A DNA stretch of 64,000 nucleotides, from contig JAJEKV010000003.1 in NCBI GenBank assembly GCA_021234155.1, positions 27,571,166-27,635,165 on the forward strand, given 5' to 3'. The notes under the pieces are model-generated. The model was not told the origin of the DNA. It worked only from the letters and a program-made list of their open reading frames with translations, and made no database searches. Of the stretch, positions 35,101 through 45,061 are shown one piece after another; position 1 is the first letter of the stretch; every line of letters starts with the position of its first letter. The position numbers and the translations under genes are program-made. The DNA comes from Isoetes taiwanensis (taxonomy: Eukaryota > Streptophyta > Lycopodiopsida > Isoetales > Isoetaceae).

Positions 35101-38100
35101 GCAAGTGTTTTGTCGTTGCTTTGGAGACGCACCGGGAGGCTCGGAATGACAAATCGACCACCGCCAAATCGTCCGAAATGGCGAAATTACCCTAGGGAGC
35201 AATTACAAGGTCGGTTTTGCAAAAGAAAGAAACACTCACGCCCTCCACGACAGTATCCCGCATCCACATCCTAGGCCAATTGACTACGAGTGTGATGGAA
35301 GTGAGCTACTTTGGCGCTTCTTGGAGGTCGGGTGGTCTTCTGGCCACGGAACTGGGTCCCCAGGGCAATGTCGACGTTCTGAATCCATTGGCAGAGCCAA
35401 ATCGCGGTTCCGGAGAGGGGACATCGTCCGTCCATCCCCAGGGCATTGGGAAGAGGAAATTCGGGGCAAGCAGCTTCCGGGGGGATTTTAGGGTCCTTGC
35501 TCTGGTGTCAAAACCCCCACTCCACGTCAAGTCACGGCGCAAGGTCCTGGCCGAATCTGACAAGGAGAGGGCCTCCGAAACGTAAACCCTGTGGGTTGCC
35601 AGGTTCTAGAAGGGTTTGCGTTTTGGGGGCCGAGACTTGCTCTGTTGCACTTGGGACCTGGCCGAGAAGCTGCAGCCGAGAATACGGAGCAAGGGGACCT
35701 GACGGAGCGGAGTTTGGGCCTGTCCTCCTCCCGATGTGGCAAGTAGAAGTCGGGGGGCGCTTTTGCAGTGGTAAGACATTCATAAATTCGCAATTAATGC
35801 ATTGTACGAAAATAAATTCTGATTTTTTGCCAGCTGGATTCCTAATTCATCTCCAGCACACAGCCCAATTTTCGAAATTTTCGGAGAAGATCTAGGTCAA
35901 AGGGTTAGCATTAGAACGGTCGGGGCAGCCCGTTGCAGGGCAACCGAGTTGGCACCCTTCCCCAAGTCAAACGAGGCCAGGACCTTGCAGGGATCCCTCA
36001 CAAGAGGGGAGAGTCCAGACCCCAAGAGGCGGGATCCAAAAAAGTTCCCGAGGCAGCCCTTCCTGGCAGCGCTCCCCCGGGGGGGCTGCGCGCTAATGAC
36101 CACTTTCCCGGAGCCTGGTTCCCCTATCCGACCGTTGGATCCTCCGTTCAGGGGCCCCTCTTCGGGAAGGCCCAAAAGATTCCAGATCGGTCCGGGAGAA
36201 CTTGTCAAACCGCGGGGCGTCCTGAGGTCGGCCTTGTATAAACCGCAGTGTTTTGTCGTTCGGGCACCGGGGAGGCTCCGGAATGGCAAATCGACCCTGC
36301 CAAATCATCCGAAATGGCGAAATTACCCTAGGGAGCAATTACAAGGTCGGTTTTGCAAAAGAAAGAAACACTCACGCCCTCCACGACAGTATCCCGCATC
36401 CACATCCTAGGCCAATTGACTACGAGTGTGATGGAAGTGAGCTACTTTGGCGCTTCTTGGAGGTCAGGTGGTCTTCTGGCCACGGAACTGGGTCCCCAGG
36501 GCAATGTCGTTCTGAGTCCATTGGCAGAGCCAAATCGCGGTTCCGGAGAGGGGACATCGTCCGTCCATCCCCAGGGCATTGGGGAGAGGAAATTCGGGGC
36601 AAGCAGCTTCCGGGGGGATTTTAGGGTCCTTGCTCTGGTGTCAAAACCCCCACTCCACGTCAAGTCACGGCGCAAGGTCCCGGCCGAACCGACAAGGAGA
36701 GGCCTCAAACGTAAACCCCGTGGGTTGCCGTGTTCTAGAAGGGTTTTGCGTTTTGGGGGCGAGACTTGCTCTGTTGCACTTGGGACTGGCGAGAAGCCGC
36801 AGCCGAGAATACGGAGCAAGGGGACCTGACGGAGCGGAGTTTGGGCCTGTCCTCCTCCCGATGTGGCAAGTAGAAGTCGGGGGGCGCTTTTGCAGTGGTA
36901 AGACATTCATAAATTCGCAATTAATGCATTGTACGAAAATAAATTCTGATTTTTTGCCAGCTGGATTCCTAATTCATCTCCAAAGACATGGCCCAATTTT
37001 GAAATTTTGGAGAAGATCTAGGTCAAAGGGTTAGCATTAGAACGGTCGGGGCAGCCCGTTGCAGGGCAACCGAGTTGGCACCCTTCCCCAAGTCAAACGA
37101 GGCCAGGACCTTGCAGGGATCCCTCACAAGAGGGGAGAGTCCAGACCCCAAGAGGCGGGATCTAAAAAAGTTCCCGAGGCAGCCCTTCCTGGCAGCGCTC
37201 CCCCGGGGGGGCTGCGCGCTAATGACCACCCTCCCGGAGCCTGGTTCCCCTATCCGACCGTTGGATCCTCCGTTCAGGGGCCCCTCTTCGGGAAGGCCCA
37301 AAAGATTCCAGATCGGTCCGGGAGAACTTGTCAAACCGCGGGGCGTCCTGAGGTCGGCCTTGTATAAACCGCAGTGTTTTGTCGTTCGGGCACCGGGGAG
37401 GCTCCGGAATGACAAATCGACCCTGCCAAATCGTCCGAAATGGCGAAATTACCCTAGGGAGCAATTACAAGGTCGGTTTTGCAAAAGAAAGAAACACTCA
37501 CGCCCTCCACGACAGTATCCCGCATCCACATCCTAGGCCAATTGACTACGAGTGTGATGGAAGTGAGCTACTTTGGCGCTTCTTGGAGGTCGGGTGGTCT
37601 TCTGGCCACGGAACTGGGTCCCCAGGGCAATGTCGACGTTCTGAATCCATTGGCAGAGCCAAATCGCGGTTCCGGAGAGGGGACATCGTCCGTCCATCCC
37701 CAGGGCATTGGGAAGAGGAAATTCGGGGCAAGCAGCTTCCGGGGGGATTTTAGGGTCCTTGCTCTGGTGTCAAAACCCCCACTCCACGTCAAGTCACGGC
37801 GCAAGGTCCTGGCCGAATCTGACAAGGAGAGGGCCTCCGAAACGTAAACCCTGTGGGTTGCCAGGTTCTAGAAGGGTTTGCGTTTTGGGGGCCGAGACTT
37901 GCTCTGTTGCACTTGGGACCTGGCCGAGAAGCTGCAGCCGAGAATACGGAGCAAGGGGACCTGACGGAGCGGAGTTTGGGCCTGTCCTCCTCCCGATGTG
38001 GCAAGTAGAAGTCGGGGGGCGCTTTTGCAGTGGTAAGACATTCATAAATTCGCAATTAATGCATTGTACGAAAATAAATTCTGATTTTTTGCCAGCTGGA

Positions 38101-40953
38101 TTCCTAATTCATCTCCAGCACACAGCCCAATTTTCGAAATTTTCGGAGAAGATCTAGGTCAAAGGGTTAGCATTAGAACGGTCGGGGCAGCCCGTTGCAG
38201 GGCAACCGAGTTGGCACCCTTCCCCAAGTCAAACGAGGCCAGGACCTTGCAGGGATCCCTCACAAGAGGGGAGAGTCCAGACCCCAAGAGGCGGGATCCA
38301 AAAAAGTTCCCGAGGCAGCCCTTCCTGGCAGCGCTCCCCCGGGGGGCTGCACGCTAATGACCACCCTCCCGGAGCCTGGTTCCCCTATCCGACCGTTGGA
38401 TCCTCCGTTCAGGGGCCCCTCTTCGGGAAGGCCCAAAAGATTCCAGATCGGTCCGGGAGAACTTGTCAAACCGCGGGGCGTCCTGAGGTCGGCCTTGTAT
38501 AAACCGCAGTGTTTTGTCGTTCGGGCACCGGGAGGCTCCGGAATGGCAAATCGACCCTGCCAAATCGTCCGAAATGGCGAAATTACCCTAGGGAGCAAGT
38601 TACAAGGTCGGTTTTGCAAAAGAAAGAAACACTCACGCCCTCCACGACATTATCCCGCATCCACATCCTAGGCCAATTGACTACGAGTGTGATGGAAGTG
38701 AGCTACTTTGGCGCTTCTTGGAGGTCGGGTGGTCTTCGCCCGCGGAACTTGGTCCCCGTGGCAATGTCGACGTTTCGAGTCCATTGGCGAGCCAAATCGC
38801 TTGATTCGGAGAGGGGACATCGTCCGTCCATCCCCTGGGGCATTGGGGAGAGGAAATTCGGGGCAAGCTTAGGGGGGATTTTAGGGTCCCGCTGCGGCGT
38901 CAACACCCCCACTCCACGCCAAGTCACCGCAAGGTCCCGGCCTAGAATCGACAGGGAGAGGGCGTGGGTTGCTGTGTTCTAGAAGGGTTTGCATTTTGGG
39001 GGCCGAGACTTGGTCTGTTGCACTTGGGACCTGGCCGAGAAGCCGCGGTAGAGAATACGAACAAGGGAACCGGCCGAGCCGGAGTTTGGGCCTGTCCCTC
39101 CTTCCGATGTGGCAAATAGAAGTCGGGGGCTTTTAAAGTGGTAAGACATTCATAAATTCGCAATTAATGCATTGTACGAAAATAAATTCTGATTTTTTGC
39201 CAGCTGGATTCCTAATTCATCTCCAGCACACAGCCCAATTTTCGAAATTTTCGGAGAAGGTCTAGGTCAAAGGGTTAGCATTAGAACGGTCGGGGCAGCG
39301 GATTGCGGGGCAACCGAGTTGGCACCCTTCCCCAAGTCAAACGAGGCCGGGGACCTTGCGGGGATCCCTCACAAGGGGGGAGAGTCCGGACCCCAAGAGG
39401 CGGGATCCAAAAGTTCCCGAGGCAGCCCCTTCCTGGCAAAGCCTCCCGGGTCAGACGCTAATGACCACCCTCCCGGAGCCCGGTTCCCCTATCCGACCGT
39501 TGGATCCTCCGTTCAGGGGCCCCTCTTCGGGAAGGCCCAAAAGATTCCAGATCGGTCCGGGAGAACTTGTCAAACCGCGGGGCGTCCTGAGGTCGGCCTT
39601 GTATAAACCGTAGTGTTTTGTCGTTCGGCACCGGGAGGCTCCGGAATGGCAAATCGACCCTTCCAAATCGTCCGGAATGGCGAAATTACCCTAGGGAGCA
39701 AGTTACAAGGTCGGTTTTGCAAAAGAAAGAAACACTCACGCCCTCCACGACAAAGATCCCGCATCCACATCCTAGGCCAATTGACTACGAGTGTGATTGA
39801 AGTGAGCTACTTTGGCTTCTTGGAGGTCGGTGGTCTTCTGGCCCCGCAGAACTTGGTCCCTAGGGCAATGTCGACGTTCGAGTCCATTGGCGAGCCAAAT
39901 CCTTGTTCCGGAGAGGGGAGGTCACCCGTCCGGCCCCTGTGGCCTTAGGGAGAGGAAATTTGGGGCAAGCAAAGGGGGATTTTAGGGTCCGTGCTCAAGG
40001 CCAACACCCCCACTCCAACGGGCGCAAGGTCCGCCCAAATCGACAAGGAGAGGGCCTCCAAACGTAAACCCCGCGGAGTTGCCGTGTTCTAGAAGGGTTT
40101 GCATTTTGGGGGCTGAGTTTTGGTCTTCGGCCACTGAGAACTTGGTCCCTAGGGCAATGTCGACGTTTCGAGTCCATTGGCGAGCCAAATCGTGGTTCCG
40201 GAGAGGGAGGGCGCCCGTCCCGTCCCCATGGCCTTAGGGAGAGGAAATTCGGGGCAAGCAGCTTCCGGGGGGATTTTAGGGTCCGTGCTCGGCGTCAACA
40301 CCCCCATTGCACATCAAGTCCGGCGCAAGGTCCCGGCCAAATCGACAAGGAAAGGGCCTCAAGCGTAAACCATGTGAGTTGTCAGGTTCTAGAAGGGTTT
40401 GCGTTTTGGGGGCCATGTCTTGGTCCATTCTGATTAGGGTTGGGACTGGCCGAAAAACTGCCCCGGAGAACACGGAGCAATAGGAACCCGGCGGAACGGA
40501 GTTTGGGCCTGTCCTCCTCCCGATGTGGCAATTAGAAGTGGGGCTTTTGTAAATGGCAAGACATTCATAAATTCGTAATTAATGCATTGTACGAAAATAA
40601 ATTCTGATTTTTTGCATTTGGATTCCTAATTCATCTCCAAAGATACAGCCCAATTTTGGAATTTTGAGGAGAAGGTCTAGGTCAAAGGGTTAGCATTAGA
40701 GCGGTCGGGGCAGCTGTTGCGGGGCAACCAAAGTGGCACCCTCCCCAAGTCAAGCGAGGCCGGGACCTTGCGGGGGATCCCTCACAAGAGGGGAGAGTCC
40801 AGGACCCGAAAAGGCGGGATCCAAAAAGTTCGAGGCAGCCCTTTCTTTGCGGCGCTCAGGGGGCCGCAGACGCTTAATGACCACCCTCCGGGAGCTCGGT
40901 TCCCCTATCCGACCGTTGGATCCTCCGTTCAGGGGCCCCTCTTCGGGAAGGCC
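32120..40953. repeat. array of eight ~1.13-kb tandem repeats inside the CACTA element
   Basis: The phrase GGTCAAAGGGTTAGCATTAG recurs at 32,685, 33,661, 34,759, 35,895, 37,021, 38,157, 39,265 and 40,680, giving periods of 976, 1098, 1136, 1126, 1136, 1108 and 1415 bp. The last interval includes an internal duplication near 39,820-40,260. Blocks 35,217-35,895 and 37,479-38,157 appear identical at an offset of 2,262 bp, so the middle of the array is a dimeric higher-order repeat. The repeat is GC-rich. Many ORFs occur in several frames on both strands, but they shift between units and resemble nothing known; they are not counted as genes. Confidence 0.93.
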
Positions 40954-41116
40954 TCAGGACTGTCTAAATAAGCCTAGGGACAAACTTTAATGAGCATCAC
41001 ATTTAAAAAAGACGTCAAAAAAAAATATATATATATATATAAAGTCCATAACATCGCTATAACAAAATACGTCGCGTGGACGTCGCATGTGACGTCACGT
41101 CGCATGCGACGTTCTG
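40954..41116. repeat. AT microsatellite and internal GACGTC palindromes
   Basis: After the satellite array comes (AT)n at 41,027-41,040. Then follows another small cluster of GCGACGT/ACGTCGC palindromes at 41,070-41,115, directly ahead of the transposon gene. This third cluster could act as a promoter-proximal site for the element's own DNA-binding protein. Confidence 0.55.
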
Positions 41117-44116
41117 TAATTTTTTGAAACTGCGCGCGGCCAGCTTTCCCGCACCTTTTCTTTTCGCTTCCTCTTCGAGCTTTTTGGGCGATCTGCGGCG
41201 CTACTACCCTGATCGACCTGCAAGCAACTATTCTAAGGTTAGTACATCATATTTTTTAGATTGAATAGGTTTTTTGGATTGAAAGGTGCATGCCTAACCT
41301 AGGTTTTTTGTGTTCTTCATTTTTCTTCTTCACTCATTTCTTCTCTTCTATTCTTTCCCCTTCCTTTCTTCTTTCCTTCTCTTCTTTCCTTCTCTTCTTC
41401 TCTCTTCTTCTCTCATTTCTTCTAAATTCTTCTCTTCTTCTCTCATTTCTCTTCTTTTCTTCTCTTCTTTCCCTTCTCTTCTTTCTTCTTCTCTTCTTCT
41501 CTCATTTCTTCTCTCATTTCTTCTCTTCTTCTCTCATTTCTCTTCATATTTCTCTTCTTTCCTTCTCTTCTTCTCTTCTTCTCTCATTTCTTCTCATTTC
41601 TTCTCTTCTTCTCTCATTTCTCTTCATATTTCGTTTCCTTCCCTTCTCTTATTTCTTCCCTTCTTCCTCCTTCTATTCTTTCTCTTCCCCTGTCGATTCT
41701 ATTCTTCTCTTCTCTTATTCTATTCTTCTCGATTCTATTCTTCTCTTCTCTTATTCTATTCTATTATTCTCTTCTCTTATTCTTATTCTTTTCTCTTATT
41801 CGATTCTATTCTTCTCTTCTCTTCTCTTCGATTCTATTCTTCCTTTCTCTTCTTCCCTTCTTCGATTCTTTCTTCTTCTCTTATTTTTTTTATTTCTTCT
41901 TTCCTTCTCTTATTTTTCTCTTCATATTTCTTTTCCTTCCCTTCTTCCCTTCTTCCTCCTTCTATTCTTTCTCTTCCCCTTCGATTCTATTCTTCTTCCC
42001 CCCCCTCCCCATCATTTCTTCTTCTCTCCTTCGTGCTTTCCCTTCCCATCTTCGACCCTTCCCTTATTTCTTCTCCCCCCCTCTCTTGTTTTTCCCACCC
42101 TTATCTTCTTCTTCGATTATTTTTTTCTTTTCTTGATTTTCTATTTTTTTCCACTTTAATTTTTTTATTTTTTTCGATCTTCTTCTTCTTTTGTTCTTAT
42201 TCTTTTAACTTTTTGTTGCAGGTTTGGCAGCTGTCCTTTTTTATTTGGGCCCGGCAGGATCTTGTCTGCACACGTTCTTCATTTGGTAAGTTCATCACAC
42301 TTGCATTTTTTTTATAGCTTTAAATAGGTTAAAAAAAATTGACGGAGTGGCTTGTTCAAGGGCACGGGTCGGCTCCACCTAGAGTGGAGAGGACCATGTG
42401 TACCCGGGTTTGAAGTCCACTTCCACTATGATCAAATTTTATTTTCCTAGGTTAAGGAGTGGCTTGTTCAAGGGCACGGTCGGCTCCACCTAGAGTGGAG
42501 AGGATCACTTACCCGGGTTCAAGTCGACTTCGACTTGTTATTTGTTAGGTCTAAAATAAAATTGTAGTGGCTTGTTCAAGGGCACGGTCGGCTCCATCTT
42601 GCGTGGAGAGGATCAGATGTCCGGGTCCAAGTCCACTTTTCTTCTCATTCTTAGGTAGAGGTGGCTACGGCAAGGACATGGTCGGCTCCACCGCGAGTGG
42701 AGGGGACCAGGTGTTCGGGCCTTAGTTCACATTCATTGTCAGTTTTAGCCAGAGGTAGCTAGGGCAAGGACATGGTCGGCTCCACCATGAGTGGAGGGGA
42801 CCAGATGTTCGGGCCCTAGTCCCACATTTCTTATTATTTTTGTTAGGTAGAGGTGGCTAGGGAAAGGGCATGGTCGACTCCACCATGAGTGGGGAGGACC
42901 ATGTGTTCGGGTCCTAATCATACTCTAGCCTAATCCAGCCGATCTAATCTAGTCTATCTAGCTTATTCCATCAGTCCAAAGCCTCCTCTATTATCTAGCC
43001 AAATCTAGCTTTTGATCCGAGTAAGGGTCTATTCGCACCCATGGTCTGGTGCAAGGAACTTGGAGGGAGATTTCAACAGGTAAATATATATCCACTACGT
43101 ACCAAACATTTCTTTGGTTGCAGCATGTTAAAGATGCTCATTCTCTTATTACTTCCCAGGTCAAGAAGTAGTGGAGCAACGGACTCACAACGTTCAAGAT
43201 CGCGACGATCATCACATTGTTCGGGATCCCAAGAACATCGTGAATCGCCTGACTTGGAGAGGTCCGGATCCCCGACGTCATGTCACTGAAGAAGAGCGTC
43301 CATTTCGCTTTGTTTTAGACACGTAAGTCTTTGTTTTAGAAAAAGTAAAGAAGTTTAACTGGAAGAAGCTCACTTCGATGATGGGCGAGCTTCTACGAAA
43401 AAGGAGGTACATGACCTAGTCATAGTCTTGTTTTTATTATTTTAATATTGCGTTGATCTATCGATTTATGTCAAAGGCAAAGAGTGGTCAAGGAACTGAA
43501 GAAGACTTGCGAAAAAGTTGGAGGCGATTGGTCAAAAGTCCCTAAACCACTTAATCTCCACAAGGAAGATATCAAGGTATTTTCTTATTCGAACGTGCAA
43601 ATGATCCAGAACAGAAACATAGAGCTCGGACCGACAAAGCAACTGCAAGTGAACGACATCCGTCTCATTTGGGCTCCAGCGGTCGGAAAGGGTTTCGCCA
43701 TAGATTCGTAAGAGCTATATTAGTTCACATTAATTTTAATAAGAACTTTAAATGTCATTAGCTAATACTCGTTATATTGTCATAGACCTGGCTATACGGG
43801 TTTCCCCCTAGCAAGGAGCACGTACAAATAGCCACGGAACGTGGAGCTGTTTATCTGTATCAACAGTTATACGAAGAGGGAACTGTCCCACATCACGGGA
43901 ATGCGGGGGTGCGTTGTAGAAAATTATTATAATTCTATGAACTACATTAATGCCATATTCTTTTGGTTTTTATAGGAAGCAGTGGCGGAGATGAATCAAG
44001 CCCTAGACGAGGACATGGGACGCGGGGTCGGCGAGGGATCTGCAAACTATGGTGGAGGGCCATCCAATCGCAACCCCGAATCGGATGACTACTCCACTGA
44101 ATCTGACAGAGATTAG
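41117..44116 (+). CDS. intron-bearing gene of the CACTA-like element, product unidentified
   Basis: Likely exons, judged by splice signals, are a leader ending 41,237 (AAG|GTTAGT) and 42,222-42,295 (after TTGTTGCAG). A further exon, 43,160-43,322, encodes VEQRTHNVQDRDDHHIVRD and ends HVTEEERPFRFVLDT. 43,340-43,407 encodes KKFNWKKLTSMMGELLRKR. 43,480-43,710 encodes RVVKELKKTCEKVGGDW and WAPAVGKGFAIDS. The terminal part at 43,785-44,116 ends SDDYSTESDRD and a stop. Exon phases do not join perfectly at one junction, so the model is provisional. The acidic C-terminus and downstream sequence recur in the inverted element at 45,062. I do not recognise the domain; a DNA-binding accessory protein of the transposon is a guess. 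Confidence 0.45.
41290..42215. repeat. polypyrimidine (TTCTC)n intronic tract
   Basis: Almost pure TTCTTC/TCTCTT sequence ends at a perfect 3' splice site (TTTTTGTTGCAG). It forms most of the first intron of the transposon gene. The long Ser/Phe/Leu-rich open frames on the plus strand are compositional artefacts. Confidence 0.9.
42345..42925 (+). repeat. six tandem ~100-bp tRNA-like modules
   Basis: Copies start near 42,352, 42,458, 42,568, 42,660, 42,753 and 42,850. Each has GTGGCTTGTTCAAGGGCA or GTGGCTAGGGCAAGGACA (A-box-like). A CTCCACC...GAGTGGAG hairpin and CCGGGTTCAAGTCC or CGGGTCCAAGTCC (B-box-like) follow. The first three keep the better B-box. They lie within an intron of the transposon gene. 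Three inverted copies occur at 46,050-46,360 in the related element. They look like a tandemly amplified tRNA-derived SINE head. Confidence 0.65.
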
Positions 44117-44149
44117 CTCTAGGCTAAAAGGGTGGATACTCCCCTTAAC

Positions 44150-44264
44150 GAGTCTTTTGTGATTATTTAAAAATATAAATATAAAAATACTTTTGTGATT
44201 ATTTAAAAATATAAATATAAAAATACTTTTGTGATTATTTAAAAATATAAATATAAAAATATAA
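44150..44264. repeat. three tandem copies of a 36-bp AT-rich unit
   Basis: The 36-bp unit CTTTTGTGATTATTTAAAAA continued by TATAAATATAAAAATA is repeated three times just after the stop codon of the transposon gene. The inverted relative at 45,062 shows the same unit once at its truncated edge. Confidence 0.9.
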
Positions 44265-44379
44265 ATGCCCTTTTGCTCCTTGTACATCATATTGTGATAA
44301 TTATCTAAGCCAAACATTTTTTTTATTTTTTTTTTATTTTTTTTAAAGACATTTTTTTATTTTTTTTATTTTTTTTCCT

Positions 44380-44720
44380 TCACGTCGCATGCGACGTATC
44401 CACGTGGCTTTTTTATTGCCACGTGGCTTTTACGGCACACGTGGATTTTTTTGATATTCCACGTGTATATTCCACGTGTCACGTCGCATGCGACGTATAC
44501 ACGTGGCTTTTACGCTACAGGTGGATTTTTTTGGTATTCCACGTGTATATTCCACGTGTATATTCCACGTGTATATTCCACGCGTGTCACGCGTCGATGC
44601 GACGCCGTCACGCGTCATCGCCCGTGTCACGTCACGCGGCGCGTCTCGGTCTCCCCGACGCGACGTGTGTCACGCCGCCGACGTCGCGATAGACATGATG
44701 ACCTAGACGTCGCTAAATGA
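44380..44720. promoter_or_regulatory. right subterminal palindrome array
   Basis: ACGTCGCATGCGACGT palindromes alternate with ATTCCACGTGTAT repeats (an E-box/G-box-like CACGTG core repeated about five times) up to the right terminal inverted repeat. The array corresponds to the left array and completes the symmetric ends of the element. Confidence 0.7.
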
Positions 44721-45061
44721 CCTTTCTCCTGTTGTGCATCAAGTCATTAATGTCAAGTATTTATTAGCATATTGCTATATGTATATGTTCACCACTCCTT
44801 CTAGAACAAGTATTTAAACACAACTGCAATATAAGACATTACTATTAAAGCCTAGCTCTGATACCGAAATCTATATACAAATCCACTATAACACACTATT
44901 GCCAAAACTGCACAATATCGAGCAATTGTTACTGTCTCCCTTCTCCTAACTCTCTCTTCATTCCATCTCAAATATAGCTAGGTATTATAAGTTTGTCTAC
45001 AACTTCATGGTTGGTGCACAGAACAATACCTATGCACGGCAACGCCGGGCACCGTTACTAG

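Larger units (their letters stand above)
31627..44736 (+). mobile_element. 13.1-kb CACTA-like (EnSpm/CMC) transposon
   Basis: Left end CACAACAAGATAATGGTCAT and right end (reverse complement) CACAACAGGAGAAAGGTCAT start inverted repeats matching at about 26 of 30 positions. They are flanked by the direct 3-bp repeat CAT (31,624-31,626 and 44,737-44,739). CACTA elements make 3-bp duplications and carry CACTA or similar ends with GCGACG-rich subterminal repeats, as here. Internally, in order: subterminal array, an 8.8-kb array of ~1.13-kb repeats, an intron-bearing gene, and the right subterminal array. A TNP2-type transposase was not found, so it is probably non-autonomous. Confidence 0.85.
30953..45061 (+). 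mobile_element. putative non-autonomous Helitron (host of nested CACTA element)
   Basis: The 5' end reads A|TCTCTACTCATATATATAG at 30,953. The 3' end reads CGGCAACGCCGGGCACCGTT and then ACTAG|T, finishing at 45,061. These show TC start, CTAG end, a short CGGC/GCCG hairpin about 10 bp before the terminus, and insertion between A and T without duplication, which are the hallmarks of Helitrons. Removing the nested CACTA element leaves about 1.0 kb with no coding capacity. The RepHel gene at 58.8-62.0 kb is a possible but unproven source of transposition proteins. Confidence 0.55.

Noticed and set aside
32225-40990. Dozens of ORFs of 60-280 codons in all frames within the 1.13-kb repeats
   Set aside because: They change frame and length from unit to unit and occur on both strands at once. 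This is GC-rich satellite with few stops, not genes.
41290-42317. ORFs of 289 and 335 codons on the plus strand
   Set aside because: TTCTTC/TCTCTT low-complexity sequence that forms an intron polypyrimidine tract ending in a 3' splice site.
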